This document shows positions 31,962 through 39,606 of a stretch of 64,000 nt of DNA, in pieces. Both the position numbers and the translations under genes were made by a program. Below the pieces are notes generated by a model, which was given only the letters and a program-made list of their open reading frames with translations, was not told the DNA's origin and searched no databases. The stretch spans positions 1,364,001-1,428,000 of the forward strand of contig NZ_CP163435.1 in the NCBI RefSeq assembly GCF_041051975.1. The letters run 5' to 3'. How positions within the stretch are numbered: position 1 is the first letter of the stretch; each line of letters begins with the position of its first letter. The DNA comes from Streptomyces sp. R21. Lineage in GTDB: Bacteria; Actinomycetota; Actinomycetes; Streptomycetales; Streptomycetaceae.

Positions 31962-32996
31962 GTGTACAACGACGAAGGACTGATGCTCCGTTCGGACGGA
32001 CTGGTGGGGAACCCCGTGCGGTGCCTGGTTCTCGACGACTGGCACGACGCCGATGCGAGCCGGATCGAAGCCGAGGCCGCACGGCAGGCCGACTCCTTGC
32101 CCCTGACGTTCGGCATCGCGACCCGGCAGCCGCCGGACCGGCTACGACCGCTGTTGAAGGCACTGACGTTGACCCTGGCGGCACCCCGTGTCAGCGCCGA
32201 GGCACGGGAGTTGGTGCCCGTCGACGATCCGCTGGTCTCGTTCGACGAGCTGGTACGGCTCGTCGAGCGTCGGCCTCGGGCCAGCCTGGCTCTGGGGCAG
32301 TTGTTGCGGCAGACGCCGCAGCTCAGCGCCGCTCAGGGCCTGGCGGCCGAGGCGGCTGCGTACTCGATGCTTCTCGGCGGGACGGAGTTCGCGTCCTGGC
32401 TCAACGACCGGGGCACGCCTCAGGCTTATCGGAAGGAGGGGCCACTGGTCCGCGTCCGGCGGGAGAACGACCGGCTGTCCCTCCTGCTCGACCGCCCGCA
32501 CCGGCGGAACGCGTTCAGCTTCCGGATGCGGGAGGAACTGTTCGAGGCCCTGGAAGTCGCCCTCCTCGACGGCACGGTCGGCCGGATCGAACTGGCCGGT
32601 GCCGGGCCGGTGTTCTGCAGCGGCGGCGAGCTCGCCGAGTTCGGGACGGCAACGGACCTCGTGGCGGCGTACCTGGTACGACTGGAGCGGGCGCCCTGGC
32701 GGCTGATCGACCGGATGCGGGACCGCGTGACGGTCCGGGTGCAGGGCGCGGCCGTGGGTGCGGGTGTGGAGATGGCCGCCTTCGCGGGACGACTGGTGTC
32801 TTCACCCGGGGCGTTCTTCCAGCTGCCCGAGGTCGCGATGGGTCTGGTGCCCGGCGCCGGCGGCACGGTGAGCGTGCCACGGCGGATCGGCCGGTGGCGG
32901 GCGGCGTGGATGATGATGAGCGGGGCGCGGGTCGGCGCTGTCACCGCCCGGCGGTGGGGGTTGGTTGACGAGATCGACGACGGCCATGAGCGGTGA
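31962..32996 (+). CDS. Enoyl-CoA hydratase/isomerase with extra N-terminal domain
   Basis: A 344-residue protein. Residues from about 150 form a crotonase domain: VRRENDRLSLLLDRPHRRNAF, the oxyanion segment GPVFCSGGELAEFGTATD, VQGAAVGAGVEMAAFAGRLV and PEVAMGLVPGAGGTVSVPRR. The first 150 residues (VYNDEGLMLRSDGLVGNP, LDDWHDADASRIEAEAARQA, an LLKALTLTLAAP segment) are helical and not crotonase-like; they include Asp/Arg-rich stretches I do not recognise. The GTG start at 31962 has GAGGAG 5 nt upstream. It overlaps the amidohydrolase gene by 11 nt. Confidence 0.82.
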   Translation: MYNDEGLMLRSDGLVGNPVRCLVLDDWHDADASRIEAEAARQADSLPLTFGIATRQPPDRLRPLLKALTLTLAAPRVSAEARELVPVDDPLVSFDELVRLVERRPRASLALGQLLRQTPQLSAAQGLAAEAAAYSMLLGGTEFASWLNDRGTPQAYRKEGPLVRVRRENDRLSLLLDRPHRRNAFSFRMREELFEALEVALLDGTVGRIELAGAGPVFCSGGELAEFGTATDLVAAYLVRLERAPWRLIDRMRDRVTVRVQGAAVGAGVEMAAFAGRLVSSPGAFFQLPEVAMGLVPGAGGTVSVPRRIGRWRAAWMMMSGARVGAVTARRWGLVDEIDDGHER

Positions 32997-34386
32997 GGTA
33001 CTGCTTCACGGCGTGGAACTGCACCCGCGCCAGGGTCCGGTCGACTGCCGGATCCGGGGCGGTGTCGTCACCGAGCTGGGCCGTGGACTGCGGCCACAGC
33101 CGGATGAGTTCGTCGCACGAGGCTACGGCGGCGCGCTGCTGCCCGGTCTGGCCGACCACCATCTTCATCTGGCGGCCATGGCCGCACAGCATGCTTCGCT
33201 CGACGTGTCCGCCCTCTCCCGGGACGGTCTCGCGTCCTCCCTCGCACAAGCCGTGGCGGGCGAGGACGGCTGGGTGCGAGCGGTCGGGTACGACGATGTG
33301 GTCCACGGTGCTCTCGACCGGACCGTCCTCGACGCGTGGAACCGCGTGCTGCCGGTGCGCGTCCAGCACCGGTCCGGGGCGCTGTGGCTCGTCAACTCCC
33401 CCGGTCTGGAACGGCTCGGCGCCGTGTCCGCCGCCCACAACGGCATCGAACGCGATACGGCAGGCCGGCCGACCGGGCGGCTGTGGCGCGCCGACGCCTG
33501 GCTGCGCGAGGCCCTCGGCGGACGGGCTCCGTCTCTCCGGGCGGTGGGCGCACAGCTGGCCGCCCTCGGTGTCACCCATGTCGCCGATGCGACACCGGAC
33601 CGGGGTGCCACCGGGGTCGTCCCAGAGGCTGTGCGGCGGGCGGAACTCCCCCAGCACGTCATGGTGATGGCCGCCGACGCCGGTCTCCCGCCCCATTCAC
33701 GGCTGAGCGTGGGCCCGCTGAAGCTGGTGGTCGCCGACCACGCTCTCCCGGACGTCGACGACCTCGCCGAGCGGATGCGGCGGGCCCACGCGGACGGCCG
33801 GCCCGTCGCTGTGCACTGCGTGACCCGTACGGCCCTGGCGCTCACCCTGGCCGCGCTCCACCTGGCAGGTGGCCTGGACGGGGACCGCGTGGAGCACTGC
33901 GCCGTCGCCGACCCGGCCGCTGCCCGGGAACTGGCCTCCCGGCGGATCCGGGTCGTCACGCAGCCGACGCTGGTCGCCCTGCGGGGCGATGACTACTGGG
34001 AGCGAGTCGATCCCGGAGACCGCCCCGACCTGTGGCGGTACGCCGGTCTGCTGCGTGCCGGGGTCCGGGTGGCCGCGAGCAGCGACGCCCCGTACGGCGA
34101 TCCGGACCCTTGGGCGTGCCTGCGGGCCGCGTCCGAGCGGCTGACACCGGCCGGGCGTGTGCTCGGGGCCGACGAGCGGGTTCCGGTGGAAGTGGTGCTG
34201 CGGGCCCTGCTCTCCCCCTTGGATGATCCCGGAGGCCCGCCACGACGGGTCGCGGTGGGGCGACCGGCTGACCTCGTCCTGCTGGACCGGCCGTTGAGAG
34301 AGGCGTTGCGGGCTCCGGACGCCGGCCAGGTGCGCGCCACCTTCATCGAGGGACGGCTCGTCCACGGAGCCCAGTACCTTGGTTGA
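32986..34386 (+). CDS. Amidohydrolase family protein (YtcJ-like metal-dependent hydrolase)
   Basis: A 466-residue TIM-barrel hydrolase. The metal motif ADHHLHLAAM sits near residue 58, preceded by RGYGGALLPGL. VAVHCVTRTAL and RVEHCAV supply further His ligands, AASSDAPYGDPDPWACLRAA the late Asp, and GRPADLVLLDRPL plus TFIEGRLVHG the C-terminal beta-sandwich. It should hydrolyse a C-N or C-O bond, perhaps a lactone or amide of the pathway. The ATG at 32986 lies inside the end of the enoyl-CoA hydratase gene. Its 3' end overlaps the convergent CoA-transferase gene by 44 nt. Confidence 0.85.
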   Translation: MSGEVLLHGVELHPRQGPVDCRIRGGVVTELGRGLRPQPDEFVARGYGGALLPGLADHHLHLAAMAAQHASLDVSALSRDGLASSLAQAVAGEDGWVRAVGYDDVVHGALDRTVLDAWNRVLPVRVQHRSGALWLVNSPGLERLGAVSAAHNGIERDTAGRPTGRLWRADAWLREALGGRAPSLRAVGAQLAALGVTHVADATPDRGATGVVPEAVRRAELPQHVMVMAADAGLPPHSRLSVGPLKLVVADHALPDVDDLAERMRRAHADGRPVAVHCVTRTALALTLAALHLAGGLDGDRVEHCAVADPAAARELASRRIRVVTQPTLVALRGDDYWERVDPGDRPDLWRYAGLLRAGVRVAASSDAPYGDPDPWACLRAASERLTPAGRVLGADERVPVEVVLRALLSPLDDPGGPPRRVAVGRPADLVLLDRPLREALRAPDAGQVRATFIEGRLVHGAQYLG

Positions 34387-35701
34387 GGATGCGGGCCGTG
34401 TCGGCGCCCATCTCGGCCGCCGTCCCTTCCGGTACCGGCGCGCGCGGTGGGAGAACCTTCTGCGTCCGGCCGAGCGCCGGGCACTCCACCACCGTCCCCG
34501 CTGCTGCTGTCCGTACCGGATGGGGCCCATGATCGGCCGGACGAGCCGCGGCGAACGCCGCCGCAACGTTTCGCATGGAGACGTCGATCAGCTGTCCCCC
34601 GCCGCAGGCCAGGGCACCCATCGCGCCCAGTGCGGCGACGAGCCCGGTCAGCGGATCGGCGACCGCGTCGGCGCAGAACACCGGCTCACCGTCCGCCGAC
34701 CGGCCGACCAGGCCGCCGGCGACGGCCGCGTCGTCGCCGAAGGCGACCCGTTCGGGATGACTGCGGCCGTACCCCGTGATGCTCACCCACACCTTGCCCG
34801 CCCGATGGTCGAGCCCTTCCGGAGCCAGCCCCAACTGGGCCAGCGCACGCGGCCGGGACGCCTCGATCACCACATCGGCGGCCCGGACCAGGTCGGCGAG
34901 CGCGGCTCGCCCTTCGGGCAGGGTGAAGTCGACGGCGACACTCTCGTGCCCGGCGTGCAGCCAGTCGTAGAACCGCCGGTTCCCGGCGCGGGCGCCGTCG
35001 GGACGCCGGGTGCTCTCCACCTTGATCACTCTGGCTCCGGCCAGGCCGAGCACGCGGGCGCACAGCGGGCCTGCCCAGAGCGAGGAGAGGTCCACGACGA
35101 GAGCACCCTCCAGCTTCACGTCCCCGTCGGGTGCGGCAATGGTGAACGCCTGCCACGGTGAGGCCACGGGGGGCGGCTCGGCCGGCAGGGCAGCGGCAGG
35201 TACGCCGAACATCCGGACGTGGTCGGCGAATTCGCTCGCCTTGGCGCCACGTACGGCCGTGGTGAGCTCCTGCCAGGGGGCGGTCACGTCGGGCCGGCCC
35301 AACATCGCCGGGACGAGTTCGAGGTCGTGCGGGCGGCTCAGGGTCACCGCGCACCAGCCGTCCGAAGCCCGAAGCAACCGGGTCGCGCCGCCCGCGGAGG
35401 TGCGTCCGCGCCGGGTGAGGTTCATGGCACCTGCGCGGCCGCTGAGGACGAGGGCGAGGTCGATGAGGTGCGGGCGACCTGCGAGGTGCGCCAGTGCTGC
35501 GCCTGTCTCCCGCAGCAGGGCCGCCATTGGTCCGGGCGACAGGACAGGCGGTCCATCCGCCTGGCCGGTCAGCTCCATGGCGCCGGAGGCGGCCCAGTCC
35601 ATGAGCGGGCAGCCGGTCGCGGCCGCGGCGGGGGGCAGGAGCGGGGAGTCCCCCAGGCTGCGCAGCCATCGCCGTACGGGCTCGGCAGGATCGTCCGTCA
35701 T
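34343..35701 (-). CDS. CaiB/BaiF CoA-transferase family protein with unusual domain order
   Basis: This 452-residue protein contains family III CoA-transferase segments in an odd order. The first 190 residues read like the C-terminal lobe (RLLRASDGWCAVTLSRPHDL, then LVPAMLGRPDV). The Rossmann-like N-terminal core comes only afterwards: LEGALVVDLSSLWAGPLCAR, then ARVIKVESTRRPDGA, and the Asp-containing ADAVADPLTGLVAALGAM. It may be circularly permuted or a trimmed tandem protein. AGGGAGG precedes the ATG at 35701. AGTATCCT (site 7) lies in its promoter. It is convergent with, and overlaps, the amidohydrolase gene. Confidence 0.82.
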   Translation of the reverse strand: MTDDPAEPVRRWLRSLGDSPLLPPAAAATGCPLMDWAASGAMELTGQADGPPVLSPGPMAALLRETGAALAHLAGRPHLIDLALVLSGRAGAMNLTRRGRTSAGGATRLLRASDGWCAVTLSRPHDLELVPAMLGRPDVTAPWQELTTAVRGAKASEFADHVRMFGVPAAALPAEPPPVASPWQAFTIAAPDGDVKLEGALVVDLSSLWAGPLCARVLGLAGARVIKVESTRRPDGARAGNRRFYDWLHAGHESVAVDFTLPEGRAALADLVRAADVVIEASRPRALAQLGLAPEGLDHRAGKVWVSITGYGRSHPERVAFGDDAAVAGGLVGRSADGEPVFCADAVADPLTGLVAALGAMGALACGGGQLIDVSMRNVAAAFAAARPADHGPHPVRTAAAGTVVECPALGRTQKVLPPRAPVPEGTAAEMGADTARILNQGTGLRGRAVPR

Positions 35702-35718
35702 CGCCCTCCCTGGAAAAG

Positions 35719-35735
35719 AGTATCCTGTTAAACAG
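35719..35735 (-). promoter_or_regulatory. AGTATCCT variant motif (site 7) with adjoining CTGTT-A-AACAG dyad
   Basis: On the plus strand AGTATCCT (35719-35726) partly matches the AGTNNACT core (one mismatch). It overlaps a perfect 5-bp inverted repeat CTGTTAAACAG (35725-35735). On the minus strand GATACT could be the -10 box for the CoA-transferase gene, whose ATG is 17 nt downstream of the core. Confidence 0.4.
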
Positions 35736-35816
35736 TCACCGCACAGTACCTTCAAAGCAGCGGACCGGCACGGTGAACCCTGTCCCGCTCAGCAAGCGTC
35801 CAGGGACAACGGCGCT

Positions 35817-36341
35817 TCAATGCGCCTCACGCTCGCCGCCCGAGCCCTCCTCGGACTGTGGACGCCGCCAGAAGACCGCGAGCTGCGCGGCCGCCGCGGC
35901 GAGACCGAGTCCGGCCGCGAGCGCTGCGCACTGCGGGCCGCTGAGCCTTCCGTCCAGCCCGAGCGCCCGGTCCACACTGAACCGGCCCGGCCCGAGCCCG
36001 GCGAGCACCACGGACGCCGTGCCCAGGTTGAGTACGAACTCGTAGCCCTCGTTCACCACGAAGAACCCGTTGGGCAGATGAACCGCCCGTGCGGCGACGC
36101 CCATTGTTCCGACGACCGCCGACGCTGCCAGCGGGGTCGCCGCTCCGGCCACCAGGGCAGCGCCCGCTCCGACCTCGACGACCGCGCTGGCCGCAGCCTG
36201 CAGCCGCGGCTTGCGGAACCCCACGGATCCGAACCATCCCGCCGTACCGTCCAGAGTGCGCCCGTGCCGTACCCCGTGCGCGATCATCGTGCCGCCGATC
36301 ACCGCGCGCAGCGCGTACCGCGCCACATCGATGCCGTCCAT
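35817..36341 (-). CDS. DoxX-like integral membrane protein
   Basis: A 174-residue protein with four predicted membrane helices: VARYALRAVIGGTMIAHGV, AAASAVVEVGAGAALVAGAA, AASAVVGTMGVAARAV, then EFVLNLGTASVVLAGLG, plus a last hydrophobic stretch LAAGLGLAAAAAQLAVFW. The GTMIAHGVRHG and GWFGSVGFRKP segments are typical of DoxX-family proteins, whose function is mostly unknown (some are tied to thiol redox or to terminal oxidases). AAAGGAG lies upstream of the ATG. It is divergent from the LLM oxidoreductase at 36497 and not tightly linked to its downstream neighbour. Confidence 0.83.
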   Translation of the reverse strand: MDGIDVARYALRAVIGGTMIAHGVRHGRTLDGTAGWFGSVGFRKPRLQAAASAVVEVGAGAALVAGAATPLAASAVVGTMGVAARAVHLPNGFFVVNEGYEFVLNLGTASVVLAGLGPGRFSVDRALGLDGRLSGPQCAALAAGLGLAAAAAQLAVFWRRPQSEEGSGGEREAH

Positions 36342-36454
36342 CGGTTCAGGTCTCCTTTCCGGGTCGAACCCACGCAGGCCCGTTCAGTGCGTCACGACCA
36401 CCGGTCCCGAGCCGCGAACCTGCGGCACCACCTTCACCGAGGAATGACTTATAG

Positions 36455-36462
36455 AGTGTACT
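36455..36462 (+). promoter_or_regulatory. AGTGTACT motif (site 6) upstream of LLM oxidoreductase
   Basis: The core AGTGTACT lies in an A/T-rich stretch (ACTTATAGAGTGTACTGTAT) 34 nt before the LLM start codon. It is the reverse complement of the site 4 core AGTACACT. Confidence 0.55.
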
Positions 36463-36496
36463 GTATTTACCGCGGCTGCAAAGGGTGGGGGTCGGG

Positions 36497-37537
36497 ATGC
36501 GCATTGGTATGCCCTTGGACTACAGCGGCGGTTTCAAGGAGACCGTCGCCATGCTCCGCGACTTCGAGAAGGCCGGGCTGGACATCGTCTTCGTCACCGA
36601 GGCCTACTCCTTCGACGCGATCAGCCAGCTCGGGTTCATCGCCGCACACACCGAACGTCTGGAGATCGCTTCCGGGATCCTCCAGATCTACACCCGCACG
36701 CCCGCCCTGACAGCCATGACCGCGGCCGGACTGGACTACGTCTCCGACGGACGGTTCACCCTGGGCATCGGTGCCTCCGGTCCCCAGGTGATCGAGGGGT
36801 TCCACGGGCAGCCGTACACCGCTCCCCTGGCCCGCACGCGCGAGATCGTGCAGATCTGCCGGTCGGTCTGGCGCCGGGAGAAGGTCGTGCACGAAGGGCG
36901 CCACTACCGGATCCCGCTCCCGCCCGAGCAGGGCACTGGACTGGGCCGGCCGCTCAAGCTCATCAACCGGCCGGTGCGCGAACGCATTCCGATCGTGCTG
37001 GCCGCCATCGGACCGAAGAACGTGGCTCTGGCCGCCGAGATCGCCGAGGGCTGGATGCCGATGTTCTTCCACCCGGAGCGGGCGGCCGGGGTACGGAGCC
37101 CGGCGCTGGCCGAAGGATCGGCGCTGCGGGACCCCGCCCTCGGGCCGCTCGACGTCGTGGTCTCGCCACCGCTGGCCATCGGCGAGGACGTGGACGACCT
37201 GATCGATCTCGCCCGGCCCCAACTGGCCCTGTACATAGGCGGGATGGGGGCACCTAGTCGTAACTTCTACAACGACCTCGCGTGCCGCTACGGCTACGAG
37301 GACGCGGCGGCCGCCGTCCAGGAGCTGTATCTGTCCGGCCGTAAGGACGAGGCCGCGGCCGCCGTGCCCGCCGACCTGCTGCGGGCGACGTCCCTGATCG
37401 GCCCCGCCTCCTACGTCGCCGAACGGCTCGCGGCCTTCCGGGCCGCCGGAGTGACCACCCTCCAGGTCCGCCCCCTGGCCCGCTCCACGGCACAGCGGCT
37501 GACCGACATCGAGAACCTCAAGGCAATGGCCTCGTGA
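36497..37537 (+). CDS. LLM-class (probably F420-dependent) oxidoreductase
   Basis: This 346-residue luciferase-like TIM-barrel protein begins MRIGMPLDYSGGFKETVAML. It has DIVFVTEAYSFDAISQLGFI, IASGILQIYTRTPALTAMTA, DGRFTLGIGASGPQVIEGFHG (the F420/flavin loop) and RIPIVLAAIGPKNVALAAEIAEGWMP. These are the hallmarks of F420-dependent LLM enzymes of the methylene-H4MPT-reductase-like branch. ATG at 36497 is preferred because a GGGTGGGG stretch lies 6-11 nt upstream; a GTG at 36485 lies in the same frame. It is preceded by AGTGTACT site 6 and is convergent with the SDR gene. Confidence 0.88.
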   Translation: MRIGMPLDYSGGFKETVAMLRDFEKAGLDIVFVTEAYSFDAISQLGFIAAHTERLEIASGILQIYTRTPALTAMTAAGLDYVSDGRFTLGIGASGPQVIEGFHGQPYTAPLARTREIVQICRSVWRREKVVHEGRHYRIPLPPEQGTGLGRPLKLINRPVRERIPIVLAAIGPKNVALAAEIAEGWMPMFFHPERAAGVRSPALAEGSALRDPALGPLDVVVSPPLAIGEDVDDLIDLARPQLALYIGGMGAPSRNFYNDLACRYGYEDAAAAVQELYLSGRKDEAAAAVPADLLRATSLIGPASYVAERLAAFRAAGVTTLQVRPLARSTAQRLTDIENLKAMAS

Positions 37538-37550
37538 GCCGGCGTCGGTG

Positions 37551-38372
37551 TCACTCGTCCTGCACGGCGGCGCACAGGCCGCCGTCGACGACGATGTCGA
37601 CACCGTTCACGAAGCTCGCCTCGTCCGACAGCAGGAACGCGGCGACGGCGGCGACCTCCTCACACCGACCGGTGCGGCCCAGAGGCGTGCGCCCGATGAG
37701 CTGCCGCACCGATTCGTGCCGCGCCGCCTCCAGCCGGGTCTGCGGGGTGTCGATCGCGCCGGGCGACAGCGAGCACACACGTGCGCCCACAGGCCCCAGC
37801 CGCACCGCCTCGGCCCGGGCGAAGCGCTGCACCCCGTAGGTGGCCCACGGATATGCCCACGCGGGATCCTCCACGGCCGGGCCGATCGCCTCGCGGATCT
37901 GGTAGAGGAAGCCCTCCTGCCCGGCGTCGTCCAGTACGGCCGCGACCACCGGGTCGGGTTCGATGTGAGCCATCAACGGGGACACCGAGGCGCAGTACAC
38001 GAAGGCCGTGCCGGCGGTGGCCAGGGGGCGGAGCGTCTCGCCGAGCAGCACGGTGCCGACCAGATCGACCTCGATGATCCCGCGCCAGTCGGCCTCCTCC
38101 GGCTCGATGCTCTCGGCATGCGCGACGGCTCGCAGCGTGCCCAGCCCGCTGACGCGCTCGGCCAGCCTGGCGAGGTCCTCCCGGTCGGTGACGTCCACGC
38201 CGAACGGCTCGACGACGGCTCTCCCGGAACCGGACAGGTCCTTCGCGACCGCCGCCGCGGCGGCGTCGTTCCGGTCGGCGAGCAGCAGCACGTCCACCAT
38301 GTCCGCGAGGCGCCTCGCGCATGCCTCTCCCGTCCCGCGTCCGGCACCGGTGGCAATCCCTACCGTGGTCAT
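37551..38372 (-). CDS. SDR-family protein with altered catalytic motif
   Basis: This 273-residue SDR-fold protein has the cofactor motif TGAGRGTGEACARRL and ends FVNGVDIVVDGGL. Active-site motifs deviate: NNAG is AHAES, the Tyr-x3-Lys motif reads WATYGVQRFARAEA, so Lys is replaced by Arg, and the Ser region is VYCASVSPLM. It may have weak or altered activity, or it may belong to an SDR branch using YxxxR. ATG at 38372 was chosen at the conserved N-terminus; an upstream in-frame start at 38402 would run through the 28-bp palindrome. It is divergent from the TetR gene. Confidence 0.82.
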   Translation of the reverse strand: MTTVGIATGAGRGTGEACARRLADMVDVLLLADRNDAAAAAVAKDLSGSGRAVVEPFGVDVTDREDLARLAERVSGLGTLRAVAHAESIEPEEADWRGIIEVDLVGTVLLGETLRPLATAGTAFVYCASVSPLMAHIEPDPVVAAVLDDAGQEGFLYQIREAIGPAVEDPAWAYPWATYGVQRFARAEAVRLGPVGARVCSLSPGAIDTPQTRLEAARHESVRQLIGRTPLGRTGRCEEVAAVAAFLLSDEASFVNGVDIVVDGGLCAAVQDE

Positions 38373-38388
38373 GCGCCACTCCTCACTA

Positions 38389-38416
38389 GAGACACTCGTC
38401 ACAGGACGAGTGTCTC
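38389..38416. promoter_or_regulatory. Perfect 28-bp palindrome (12-bp arms, ACAG spacer), candidate TetR operator
   Basis: The arms GAGACACTCGTC and GACGAGTGTCTC are fully complementary around ACAG. The dyad lies 16 bp before the SDR start and 150 bp before the TetR start, in their divergent promoter region. TetR-family proteins often bind such dyads to control themselves and the divergent gene. A hairpin in the SDR leader is the alternative. Confidence 0.65.
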
Positions 38417-38566
38417 CAGGGTATGGGTGTTCGGGCCCTCAGGGTGAGGCACGGGTTGAGCGCCACGCCCCGCGCGAACAGCGCGTCCATGTCCCGCCTG
38501 AGCTCCGCCTTCTTGACGTACCGTTTGGGCCAGCAAGCGAAGTGATGCCAAGCGGGGAGAGAACCC

Positions 38567-39274
38567 ATGCCACGACCGCCGGGACATGGACCGGGCTTTG
38601 AGGTCAGACGCCAGAAGATCATCGATGTCGCGGCGGAGCTGTTCGCCCGGCAGGGATACGCGGCGACGTCCATCAACGACCTGGGCCGGGCGGTCGGGCT
38701 TGCCAAGGGAGCCCTGTATTACTACATCGGCTCCAAGGAGAACCTTCTCGTCGAGATCCAGTCCCGGGTGATGGGGCCGCTGCTGTCCCGGGCCCGGCAG
38801 ATCGCGGAGCTCGACACGAGTCCCCTGCTGCGGCTGCGCCTGCTGTCGGAGTCGCTGCTGACGATCATCTTCCGCAGGCTCGACCACATCTGGGTCTACG
38901 AACACGACTACCGCAGTCTGAGCGGCCCGGAGTTGAAGACACTGCTGGGCCAGCGTGCCGAGTTCGAGGAGCTGATCTCGGGGCTGCTCGCGGAGGCCGT
39001 CGGCCAGGGCACCTTCCGTGCGCTGCCGCCGCGGCTGGCCACCCTGCAGTTCCTCAATCTCCACAACCACACCTACCAGTGGGTCAACCCGGAGGGTGAG
39101 TGGGACGCGCCCTTCCTGGCCCGTGAGTACTGCGCGACCCTGTTCCGCGGATTCGGTGCGCCCGACCATGCCCTGCCGAAGGTCGAGGAGCAGGCCGAGG
39201 CGTTCAAGCGCGACCGGCCCGACCGTCCGCTGGACCCCGAGGCAGCGTGGGAGCCCCTCACCGCCACCGGCTGA
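38567..39274 (+). CDS. TetR-family transcriptional regulator
   Basis: This 235-residue protein has an N-terminal helix-turn-helix: IIDVAAELFARQGYAATSIN, then DLGRAVGLAKGALYYYIGSKENLL (residues about 18-63). A ligand-binding C-terminal domain follows, with FRRLDHIWVYEHDYRSLSG and FLNLHNHTYQWVNPEG, similar in length and layout to regulators of CoA-ester catabolism such as KstR2, a resemblance and not an identification. It is the only regulator encoded in the 39-kb catabolic/mycofactocin region, so it is the natural candidate for the AGTNNACT sites or for the 28-bp dyad upstream. GGGGAGAGAA precedes the ATG. Confidence 0.9.
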   Translation: MPRPPGHGPGFEVRRQKIIDVAAELFARQGYAATSINDLGRAVGLAKGALYYYIGSKENLLVEIQSRVMGPLLSRARQIAELDTSPLLRLRLLSESLLTIIFRRLDHIWVYEHDYRSLSGPELKTLLGQRAEFEELISGLLAEAVGQGTFRALPPRLATLQFLNLHNHTYQWVNPEGEWDAPFLAREYCATLFRGFGAPDHALPKVEEQAEAFKRDRPDRPLDPEAAWEPLTATG

Positions 39275-39606
39275 CCAACGGGGCTGCTACACCGGCTGCC
39301 AACCCGCCGAGGCCTCGGCCGCGAGGTCCAGCGCCGGACGGATCTCCCCCTGCTCGGGTTGCAGCCGCTGATCGCGGGTCGGTGGCCGGACACTGCTGAT
39401 CAGCGAGATCAACTCGGTCACGGTGTCAGGGACGGACGAGCAGACCGGGGTCTTCGTCCGCCCAGGGGTCTTCCTCGGACCAATGTCTCATTCATGCTCA
39501 CCCGCGAAGGGCACGCCGCCGTGCGATGGTGACGAAGAGGAAGAGGCCGTACATCTCGATGACCGTCTGTCGCACCCGGCCCCCGCCGAAGTGGCAGCTG
39601 GTGGGA
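39275..39606. other. Gene-free stretch, probably decayed mobile-element DNA
   Basis: No intact gene is seen in this 332-bp stretch. On the minus strand short fragments read MYGLFLFVTIARRRAF and WSEEDPWADEDPGLLVRP, each soon ended by a stop. Together with the DUF2637 remnant next to it, the stretch looks like debris of an integrated element. No attachment site or tRNA was found. Confidence 0.4.

Noticed and set aside
1..39274. Reading the region as a classical cholesterol/steroid degradation cluster
   Set aside because: There is no 3-ketosteroid dehydrogenase, 9-alpha-hydroxylase, HsaC-type ring-cleavage dioxygenase, Mce transporter or KstR-type box. Only the HsaAB-like pair and FadE-like pairs are suggestive.
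38567..39274. Calling the TetR protein MftR
   Set aside because: It lies 8 kb from mftA beside other genes and a different operator-like dyad. The sequence alone does not place it in the MftR family.
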